From: Saturnia japonica
Lineage: Eukaryota > Arthropoda > Insecta > Lepidoptera > Saturniidae
Direction of reading: 5' to 3'
DNA: 64,000 bases
Assembly: GCA_033032175.1 (NCBI GenBank)
Contig: CM065322.1
Location: 9,486,001-9,550,000 of the forward strand
The translations under genes and the position numbers were made by a program. The notes beneath the pieces were generated by a model that saw only the letters and a program-made list of their open reading frames with translations, was not told the origin of the DNA and searched no databases. Shown here one piece after another: positions 56,046 through 64,000 of this stretch (position 1 is its first letter; each line of letters opens with the position of its first letter).

Positions 56046-56810
56046 GCTATTGCTATTATAATTAGCGAATACGGGATTAACAAAGGAACATACGGTTAAG
56101 TCGGGATATATTCTACCGATACATAGCAGTTAAAAGAAGCGGTTTTTAAAAGGTTTCCGACATTCTGAGAACTGAACAACGGTCATCGGCTATTATTTTC
56201 CTCTTAAGACCGTACACAAAGGATATCCTTCATAAGGTATTATAAGTTTAATATAACATTGTATTTGAATGTGAAGAAATGTTTATTATAGTGATAAATA
56301 AAAAGGTTTTTCTAGGAGACAATTTTACAAACGACTATTAAAGTCTGAACTATAAAGTAGTTGTACATTAAAGTTCAATTTATAGAATACCACGTTAAGT
56401 GTGAACTGAAAGGCGTCGCTGTAATCGCTCGGATGTTACCATTCTATGCTTCATTGTCCATTATTAAGGATTTTTAATCTGAAAAACATGATAAATGTTA
56501 TCATGCTTTAAATATATAATTTCTTGTTCTGTTTTGAAGTTACTGATGACAGTAAAATTTACCTACATAAAGACATGGACCGTCCATGCATAAAGAATGC
56601 AACCTCACAGTTAGTCATAGCTTATAATAACGAATTTAATATATTTCGTTTTGAAAACAAAACTTAGTTTTTTTATTTTTAAAGAAACATTATCTGAGCA
56701 CTGCTCCAAAATGTGAGACTTTAATTGGAATATGAAATTTATGTTATAACAATAATAATTAATATAAAACATTAAAGTATTTGTCTAAATAAAACTCGGA
56801 AATATTTAAT
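56046..56810. other. AT-rich DNA, nothing recognised
   Basis: No frame, repeat or RNA gene identified in this stretch. Confidence 0.4.
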
Positions 56811-56818
56811 GAAAAATA

Positions 56819-56824
56819 TTTATT
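56819..56824 (-). terminator. AATAAA poly(A) signal, minus strand
   Basis: The canonical hexamer lies about 185 bases downstream of the minus-strand stop codon at 57007, consistent with a 3'UTR of about 200 bases. Confidence 0.5.
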
Positions 56825-57006
56825 GATTATATAATCAAAGAACTATATATATTTTTTACAATATGTGTGATCAACAGATATTGAGGTACTAGGGCCAATA
56901 TCATGACCAGTAATCAATTATATGCCAGCTAAGTAACCATCTGACTCATTATCAGTCTCCACACATACAATTTTCGTCTAACAACAACAAACTTCTTTAA
57001 CAACAA

Positions 57007-57116
57007 TCAAACCAGTACTATGTTGTATGGATTTCCCAAGCGTTGCGTTAGTACTTTAGCACTTTTTTCTTCTGCTTCCATTCCTTCGAAACTTATTTTT
57101 GAAATTAAACCTTCAC
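57007..57116 (-). CDS. Probable terminal exon of an unidentified minus-strand gene
   Basis: In reverse complement an acceptor CTTATTTTTTACAG precedes an open frame that starts with two bases of a split codon. It reads EGLISKISFEGMEAEEKSAK then VLTQRLGNPYNIVLV and TGA. The segment is richer in G/C than its flanks, ends cleanly and is followed by an AATAAA. The nearest phase-1 donor upstream is GGTTGGT before GTAAGT at 58700, which would create a cysteine codon (T plus GT). I do not recognise the product. Thirty-five residues are too few to exclude chance, so confidence is moderate. Confidence 0.5.
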
Positions 57117-57479
57117 CTGTAAAAAATAAGCACATATATATAAACTTAATTCAATAAAAAAAGCTTGCCAGGTTATTAATGCATATATTATACACCTAAA
57201 ATATATTATCTACCGTTCTACTTGAAAATATTAATTCATCGGAAATTTATAGTTTATAGGTTGTCACACTTAACAATAGCGGGATAAACTTTTTATTTAA
57301 TTTATTTAATGTAATATTTGAAGCTTGTTGACGAGCTTCTTCTTCATTCTGCCTTATTATTTAATAAAAAAATAACCGCAAGTGACAAGTAAAAGTTCTT
57401 TTATAAAGAAAGTTTACAAGTTAATGTGATGTTCGGAAAATAATATTTTGTATGGAACGGATATGTTGCATCCTGAGCC

Positions 57480-57605
57480 ACCATCTTTAGAAAGGGGATA
57501 TCTCAAGGGTGGTTCCATTTTGATTTCATTAGTATTGGATTTTCAACTTAGAAGATAAGTACACCAGGGAACTTCTCAAAATCATTGAAGTGGTTTTTTT
57601 TTAAG
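57480..57605 (+). repeat. GGGTGGTTCC repeat fragment
   Basis: GGGATATCTCAAGGGTGGTT followed by CCATTTTGATTTCATTAGTATTGG (in two pieces) and ACACCAGGGAACTTCTCAAA aligns with 40950-41040 in intron 3 of the secreted-protein gene. Confidence 0.55.
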
Positions 57606-58699
57606 ATTGTCTTGTTGTGTATGACTGTTATCGGTTAGTACATATCTTATTATATTAAGTGAGCAATTCTTATATATATATTTATGTAATTGGTTTCTCG
57701 GAAAAGGCTGCAACGATTTCGATGAAACTTTGAATTTAGATAATGTTTTACATTCCAAGTTTACCTACAAAGGTGTTTTTCTTTTTTTGTTTATAAAACA
57801 CCGAGCATGGCTCAGTCGCCCAGATGTTTTATAATAATATGTAAAGGATAGCAAAGTGATGATAAAGTAATTGATTGCCCCTTTTATTACGAAACGATAA
57901 AACAACTTTGATCAAATTTAATGAGACCAGTCAGGTTTGCAACAAAGTGTATCAAGAGGTGTTACGTTAACAAAATATAGAAGTAGATTTTTAATTTAAT
58001 GGCTTTGAATTTACGGAGCGAAGGTTTTACTTTAAACGAGAAAACTTCAGCATTCTCGAGGCAATTTTTTTAACGAAATTCAACTCGTGAATCGTGACGT
58101 CAGAAGATTATACAAATAAGTATGAATATAAAAAAGAGTTAAGTAATACACCTTTAGCTTATAATAATATCGGCATGCAAAGGTCTCTCTCTCTCTTAGA
58201 CTTAATTACGCATCAGCCGATATCACATCTTCGATGTAAATAGCGGCGCAATGTACACATTTGTATTCTCCCCTAGGAAAGCGATATATTATTTAGAGGG
58301 ACCACATTTTTTTTCTTTACTATCGGTTGATAGGGCTCAAAAGAAAGATTACGCGAATTGTAAAAAAAGTCACTGATGAAATCGATAAAAAATTTGGGAT
58401 TGACATTGCATTAATTTAAAATTATAGCAACAAGTTAAAATAAAAAAGTTAAAAAATTAGTTATATCTAAAACATTGGTTTTTAAGCATCTTTCACAACA
58501 ACCGTCTAATTTACTGTTCTCTAGTACAAGCCTACGATATTGGATATTGTCGAAGTCACAGTCATCTTTTCTGGGTTGGGCCAGAAATAAAGAAGCTGTC
58601 CCTTATTAAAATTTATTTATTTCTTTCAACCTGCCAAAACTACACTTTTGTGTAAATATTCTTAATATTTAACTAAATGTCTATTTATAAATAACTTAC

Positions 58700-58765
58700 A
58701 CCAACCTCTTATTGTTCTGATACCCGAGTCACAGGCTCTTTGCCTTGTTCGGGTACCGGAGTTCT
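58700..58765 (-). CDS. Candidate internal exon, thrombospondin-repeat-like
   Basis: In reverse complement, an acceptor-like TTATTAG precedes NSGTRTRQRACDSG, then IRTIRGW and a strong donor GGT/GTAAGT. The pattern G-RTR-R-CD followed after a spacer by WC-G resembles the middle of a thrombospondin type 1 repeat (CG-G-R-R-R-C). The exon phases (1 at both ends) allow joining to 57116, giving RGWCEGLIS. The tryptophan- and cysteine-bearing first half of such a repeat is not found nearby. A chance match is quite possible at this length. Confidence 0.3.
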
Positions 58766-59769
58766 CTAATAAATATTCAAATTTGGTTTTGACAAAAAGG
58801 AACTCATACACAAAACTGTTCAGCATATACACTACAACATACATATTATATATATACATACATATACTGTGTGAATATTTCTAATTATGTACTACACTTT
58901 TCGTAGTACTTATGCATAACTATAGACTTTGGAGAGATGAATGTAATTAAGCATTTTAGGTATTAATCCAATACACATTAATTTTTATTTTGCAATTATT
59001 ATTCAGTTGTATTAAAAATTTAAAGCTTTGCGTTTTATGTTAAGCAAGAATGATTGTTTTTAAATAGGTATTGAATATGATTTAATTTAATTTTTAATTA
59101 ATTATTAATTCAAATAATCATGTCATTGTAATTTACTGAATTTATCTCTGTATGTAATTTGAGATTTTTAACTAATAATGCATACTAGTTGAAATGCTTA
59201 AGTATTGTTTACTAAAACCCATGTTAAACTGTATTTTGATTCAGTTTGTTTGCAAATACTATGGTCACAAATAAATTATTATTATTATTAATTACATGAA
59301 AATAGTCACAACTGTGACAAAGTTAAAATAAATAGTATAATATTATTCATTAGTCGTAACTGTCACAAAATCAAATAATACGTTAAATATAAGCAATTTC
59401 TTCAAAATCGCAGAGAATTTGTTTACTACAAAGTTGACGCATGATAATTGTTTCTAAAATGCCTTGTACAATTTTATTGTTTGAACCTCTAGCGTGGTAA
59501 AGGTAAGAGGTAAGAGAATGTGAGTTGTGTCTAGAAAATAAAGCTTCATATTACCGGAGTCACAAATGCATCGATAAAATAAATCTCGACTTAATTTTAC
59601 TCCGTCGATAAACTTAGATTGAATTGACCTCTGCAAGCGACAACCAATTAGTGCGCCCATTGAATATTGACATATTGATGATATATCTAAATTACTTCAG
59701 ACTCCATCACCTACTTGAATTGTATAAGAAGTAGTTCTTTCAATAGCTGTGTCCTTAAGATATACTGAA

Positions 59770-59865
59770 TATTTCAGTTACTTCTTTTAGCGCGTTTAGT
59801 AGATGGTAAAATTGAAAGCTGCGTGTGCATCATGTGAAATGATGAAGTCAGATATCAATGATAAG
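59770..59865 (+). repeat. Half-arm of the GATGGCTAACTT inverted-repeat family
   Basis: TTACTTCTTTTAGCGCGTTT followed by AGTAGATGGTAAAATTGAAA and ATGATGAAGTCAGATATCAA matches the left arm of the 15190 element. The right arm appears at 60610-60715, with a LINE tail between them. Confidence 0.5.
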
Positions 59866-60239
59866 AATTTACTGTAATGCCAATTTTCAATTGTATAATA
59901 ATAATTTAGTCACAGTTTAATTATTTTTATAAAATTAATAAGTTGGTAAAATAAACCAGCCGGATCCGCGCGGGAGATCTAGACCATAACCCTCTCGAGT
60001 AAAAATATTTACTCCAAAAAATTACTTTGCATACCTAATTCTAAACTCGAGTATTTCAATGAAATTAATGAAAAATTGCATCTTACCATCTCTCTCTCGA
60101 AAGCATTTTAAACATGGTTTTTCAACAGCCAAACGCAAAATAAAAATATTAACAACCCAAAGAGCCATTAAACGGAGCTTTATGCACTTAAAACTAAAAG
60201 ATAAATAAAATATTAGAAAGAAAACTAAGGTTATTGATG

Positions 60240-60495
60240 CTCTACAGCACAGTAAAACCCTTAAGTAGAAGAGGGGCCGGCCATATAGCACGATGAGTAT
60301 GGGCAAAATCTAACTGTATGGAGCATTCCAACAAGCAAGAGAAGTAGAGGTAGATCTGCGAAGAGATGGCTCGACAAGATCCAAAAAACAGCAGGAATAA
60401 GTTGGACAGAAAAGGTAAGGGATATAAATATTTGGAGAACAAATGAAGGAGGCCTTTACTCTCTAGGGTCAAGGTCCTTAATAGATAAATAAAGA
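60240..60495 (+). pseudogene. LINE reverse transcriptase C-terminal tail
   Basis: Broken frames give AGHIARMSMGK-like, W-SIPTSKRSRGRSAKRWLD, KIQKTAGISWTEKVRD and WRTNEGGLYSL, the GH-AR / KR-RGRP--RW / WR pattern of LINE C-termini. No upstream RT remains. The minus-strand open frames over it are shadows. Confidence 0.6.
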
Positions 60496-60609
60496 TTAAA
60501 TATACATATGGATATTATGTTTAGATTATATATTGTGTGTCACAAATTTGGATGAAAAAAAAAACACTAAATTTTTTCTAAATAAATTAGGCTATAATAA
60601 TAATAATAA

Positions 60610-60715
60610 AATTATTTTACACTATTATCAATGATGGCCAACTTTATCATGTTATTGGCATTCGGGATACAGTTTTTGGAGTTTTGTTTTGAAGCTAAAG
60701 AAGTACAACTTTGAA
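60610..60715 (+). repeat. Right half-arm of the GATGGCTAACTT family
   Basis: ACTATTATCAATGATGGCCA followed by ACTTTATCATGTTATTGGC, GGGATACAGTTTTTGGAG and AAGAAGTACAACTT match the right arm of the 15190 element. Confidence 0.5.
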
Positions 60716-60861
60716 TTAGATTTTAATTATATTTACAAAAGATGCATAGCCGAATAATGATTATAATATTTGTTCGTATAAGAATTATTATTTATGTGAA
60801 AATATATAGTAGAACAAACGGGCTCATTTTACTTGGCATGTGATTTACGAACTTTACTGAG

Positions 60862-60921
60862 ACGCAAAATGTGAAATAGCACCTCGGAGTTCCACGTTTT
60901 TTAATACCACCGCTTTCAAAG
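60862..60921 (+). CDS. Candidate penultimate exon of a membrane protein
   Basis: Between TTTACTGAG and GTAAAA the frame AKCEIAPRSSTFFNTTAFKG is open, with one base (G) left for the next exon; the upstream frame meets a TGA just before the acceptor. It joins in phase to 61295, giving FKGNNLFGSAIIT. Support is only the phase match and a reasonable donor; the acceptor is weak. Confidence 0.35.
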
Positions 60922-61294
60922 GTAAAATTTCATAGTATATATATATATATAGTATAAGGTTTTTTAAATATTATACCAATATAAATAGCTTTATGTATGA
61001 ACGCCGGTTTGGAACACTTTTTCAGACTTTTCTAGTTACTACTTTTTAAAATATTAACTAAACAAGTGACAATGATTGATGAAGATGTTACTTTACTCAA
61101 ATAGATATATTATAACAAAATTTATCATCTATCAAATTATTAAATAACTTCAAATCAATATACTCCAGAAACCATATTATTAAATTAATGTGTGTACCTC
61201 CTAATACTGACGTATCCTGGTTTAGGATATTAATTAAATCAGAAAATATTATATAACTGTTATTGTATAGTTATGTGACATTGTATCCTCTTAG

Positions 61295-61464
61295 GAAACA
61301 ACCTTTTCGGCAGCGCAATCATCACAGAAATAAAGAAAGAAGACGGACACATGCGGCGTGGCGTGAAAAAGAGCCTTGTCATTTTCCTACTTAGTATTGT
61401 TATTTTACTTATTATTATTTACATGGTGGTTGCTAAAAATATATTTCTTATAAAACAAGAATGA
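61295..61464 (+). CDS. Probable terminal exon with a C-terminal membrane anchor
   Basis: After ATCCTCTTAG the frame begins with two bases of a split codon and reads NNLFGSAIITEIKKEDGHMR, then RGVKKSLVIFLLSIVILLI and IIYMVVAKNIFLIKQE before TGA at 61462. A strongly hydrophobic segment of about 17-20 residues (VIFLLSIVILLIIIYMVV) follows a positively charged RRGVKK, the layout of a membrane anchor with a short lumenal or extracellular end. AATAAA-type hexamers follow about 80 bases downstream (AATAATAAAAC near 61547). The coding part is more GC-rich than its flanks. The protein is not recognised; an element-derived membrane protein cannot be excluded. Confidence 0.5.
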
Positions 61465-61804
61465 AACACTTATCACAATAATATTGTCTTTAAAGAATTT
61501 TGTATGATGATATTTGGAAAGGCTACTCATAACAAATAACCAAAAATAATAAAACATCTAATAGAATTTATTCTTCTTCGACTATAAGAATTTCTTTATT
61601 CCTTTTAATATTGAGCTTATATTACAATAATTTTAGGTTAAATGAAAGAAAACAAAATAATGCGCTAAGCATCTTTATAATCTTTAATTAATTCATATTA
61701 TTGATCAAAGAATAAGAATTTTCGTTGCAATACTTACAAAAAAAAGTAATATCATTTAGGTGTGCCTTTCATCTATTATAGTTATATAGGCATCTTGGTC
61801 AAAT

Positions 61805-62075
61805 ACTTAATCACCATCATCATCTAAAGTTGCACACTGACTGGTGAACATTATTAGGCTGGTACAGTATATCCCTCAAGACTAATCTATTCTGACTTAC
61901 TCTTTCCAGCTCATCACACTGATCGTTTTTAAATCATTATGAATTTTATCCAACCATATGAGAATAGGCCTGCCTCGAGCCCTGGGTCCATCAGGTGTTT
62001 CCTCTAGAAGCCTTTTATTCTCGTCTCTTCCACCCTGAAAATATGTCCTGCTCATCGTAGGCGGCCAATTCTTTA
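61805..62075 (-). pseudogene. LINE C-terminal tail with GATGATGATGG end
   Basis: Reverse complement gives GRDENKRLLEETPDGP, RARGRPILIWLDKIHNDL and MSWKE-type blocks, then a 3' end near 61812 in GATGATGATGGTG. This is another truncated LINE insertion, with stops. Confidence 0.6.
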
Positions 62076-62089
62076 CACTTTTATTGTTT

Positions 62090-62300
62090 ATGGTTATATC
62101 CCGCGGGATATTGATTTTTATTGAAGAGTTTCTTTGTGTAGCTTAGAAGTTGAAGTTCCAATGAATGAAATTAACCTTTGGGTAGCTCCTAGCCAACAAA
62201 AAGAATCATCCAAATCGGTTCATAAGCAAAGAAGTTATGGCTGAAAAGACATTTAAAAAAATCCATTCGAATTGCGTAACCTCCCATCTTTTGGTGAAGT
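62090..62300. repeat. Repeat fragment around AACCGATTTGGATGATTC
   Basis: In reverse complement, GCCATAACTTCTTTGCTTAT followed by GAACCGATTTGGATGATTC and GGAGCTACCCAAAGG resembles the leading part of repeats that elsewhere end in CGCGGG..AGCTAGT. Accidental frames on both strands (62206-62394, 62237-62437) overlap it. Confidence 0.4.
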
Positions 62301-62439
62301 CTGTTAAAATACAGAACTTCCGATCTTCGCCATATGAAATTTCCAATACGTTATGGGTTAGCATGTTTATTAGGGACTTGCTTTCCCTTGGCAAAAGATT
62401 TTGTCCAGCGTTAAAACATGTACAGTATTATCGTTAACA

Positions 62440-63465
62440 CTTATATTATCTATAATGTGAACAATATAATGTCCATTACATACGTATGTTTGAATTGAAG
62501 TTGAAATAAGTAGGTCATACGATTCGTGAATGCAAACCGGAAATTAACATTTGCTGCTTTTTGTTTTTAAAATATTGCTGTGAGTTAATTATAGAATTCA
62601 TTCGTGCTAATACGATCGTGGCATTTCGTTCTATATGTGGTGTGTTATCTCTAAACCGCTATATTTACATATGAATTAAAGGTTCTTTAAAAAAAAAGCA
62701 AAAACTATTTTATTCTGTTTTCCTATAGAAAGCTCTTATCGTATAAATAAAGTAAAAAATAAATCTAAACCTACAATTAATAAATAATCAAAAAGGAACG
62801 TGTGTCGATGGCTGAGATAATTTTAAATTAAATTCATTAAATTTTAAGTAGATTACAATTATATTATATAGAAAATAAAATATTACAAAAGTGAAAAGCG
62901 AAGTTGAAGTTAGAGAAACGGTCAATAAGATGTCAACTTAGGTTTACAATCTCATAAAATGATAGGTGAAAACTTGAAACTATTTAAAATTGAAAAGTAT
63001 ATTAGATCCATACAAAGACTTAAAAATACAAATAACAAAATTGCTGCTATAAATTTTCAAAATTATGCTTTAATTAATAAAAAATATTATTGTTATGTTA
63101 ACCTACTTTAGCTAAATAACTGCATGGTACTATTAACTCATAACTGTATTAAATTGTAACAACATACTACTCGTAACACAAAAAAGAAATTATTAAATAT
63201 AACCCTAGGTAAGAAATTGCGTTATAATTTCTGAACGAAAATACATCAAAATGTAAATTATTATGTTGTGCTTCGGGCAATATCTTGTTTCATTTTATTT
63301 ACCTTTATTAACTTTGTATACCTATTGTTCTTTTAATTATAATGATAATATTACTTTACAATAATAGGATCAAATAATAATTATGAGAATCTTTGACAAA
63401 AGAAATCACAAAAGTTTTAATTTATATAAATTATTTATTCATGCTCGTAGCTTTTTATCGTTGTA
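62440..63465. other. AT-rich DNA, nothing recognised
   Basis: Long A/T tracts, no frame above 60 codons and no repeat that I can assign. Confidence 0.45.
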
Positions 63466-63745
63466 GGTTCCCCTTATCTTATGCGACGAGGTGGCCCAAG
63501 ATGATAGCACGCTAAGCCTAGAGGAAGACTGGATCTCAACCGCAGCTGCCGGAATACACCTATTGGTGCTTGGCGACAGATTTACAACTTAAGGGTTAGA
63601 AAAGGCTAAGGCATTAGAAAAAGCTATGGTTTTGTTACAAGGTTTTCCTTCCCCGAAATCTCTGGCTCATATCAGGGGTTCGAAATCAAATCGATCGACG
63701 CGATATCCGTACAAGTTACCACTGAACCAACATTGCTTCAAAGGA
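63466..63745 (-). repeat. tRNA-derived SINE, best-preserved copy
   Basis: Reverse complement opens with GTTGGTTCAGTGGTAACTTG (A box), carries GATTTCGAACCCCTGATATG (good B box), GGGGAAGGAAAACCTTGTAA, and ATCTGTCGCCAAGCACCAAT, and ends about GGCCACCTCGTCGCATAAG. It gives the reference for the split copy at 33219-33306/39290-39445. Confidence 0.7.
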
Positions 63746-64000
63746 CTAAGGGTAAAATAAATTTAAGTTAAACTTAAAAATAAAGTGTTGAATCAAAGAA
63801 AACCCCGTGATCCCGAACACTACTCACCCTCACTATAGAAGTATTATCGATCTGGTAGTTGTAATTAATCTGATTTTTTTAGTAAATGAAATAATCTGAC
63901 ACTTTCTAATATTTACATAATAAACATAATCATATCATCATATTCATTTAATAATTTTGCGACAAAAATTTATGTCATCAGCATAAGCCAGACATTCACT
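63746..64000. other. AT-rich end of window
   Basis: No feature recognised; ends in AT-rich sequence. Confidence 0.4.

Noticed and set aside
62206..62437. Open frames on both strands resembling a small gene
   Set aside because: They overlap a repeat with the AACCGATTTGGATGATTC core and lack splice or poly(A) support.
1..64000. CRISPR arrays, bacterial operons, riboswitches
   Set aside because: No regularly spaced direct repeats, no operon structure, and the composition and introns indicate an insect nuclear genome.

Overview
The window reads as nuclear DNA of an insect, most likely a butterfly or moth. It is strongly AT-rich, introns are long, and many dispersed repeats match types I know from Lepidoptera: the ACTAGCGACCCGCCCC family, repeats opening or closing with AGCTAGT next to a CGCGGG-type motif, tRNA-derived SINEs with TATG-rich tails, and RTE elements with TGATGA tails. 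That assignment comes from recalled repeat styles, not a database search. There are no bacterial operons, CRISPR arrays, rRNA genes or convincing functional tRNA genes.

Host genes. The clearest is a plus-strand five-exon gene at 23862-42968. It encodes a predicted secreted Gln/Pro-rich protein of about 587 residues with a signal peptide. All exon phases agree. Intron 1 is 15.5 kb, and the third intron opens with GC instead of GT. Two weaker gene ends lie near the right side. One is a minus-strand terminal exon at 57007-57116 with an AATAAA downstream and a possible thrombospondin-repeat-like exon at 58700-58765. The other is a plus-strand terminal exon at 61295-61464 encoding a membrane-anchor-like tail, with a phase-compatible candidate exon at 60862-60921.

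Mobile DNA dominates. Intron 1 of the secreted-protein gene holds a full-length Jockey-clade non-LTR retrotransposon (33307-39279). It has two intact ORFs (gag-like with three CCHC knuckles; endonuclease plus reverse transcriptase), a 55-nt poly(A) tail, a target-site duplication, a DPE-like motif near the 5' end and a strong 3'UTR hairpin. It is GC-rich, unlike its surroundings, and sits inside an older tRNA-derived SINE that it split in two. A decayed 3' end of the same family lies at about 26840-27190 and a related tail at about 48495-48590.

Other repeats by region: 0-1.7 kb, SINE-like repeats; 2.2-3.0 kb, an ACTAGCGACC repeat; 4.2-6.1 kb, two inverted LINE 3' ends around a DDE transposase remnant; 8.1-9.1 kb, an RTE relic; 10.3-15.4 kb, several repeat families; 26-32.7 kb, LINE tails and repeats; 43.0-44.1 kb, a second ACTAGCGACC copy with a SINE nested inside; 44.8-48.6 kb, two head-to-head LINE relics and a Jockey tail; 48.6-49.0 kb, a hAT-type MITE with a perfect 8-bp duplication; 52.2-52.9 kb, a MITE with inverted repeats of about 120 bp; 55.1-56.0 kb, a pogo/Tigger-type deletion derivative inside a LINE-tail repeat; 60-62 kb, further LINE tails; 63.5-63.7 kb, another SINE copy. 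Most of the remaining sequence is AT-rich with nothing I can name.
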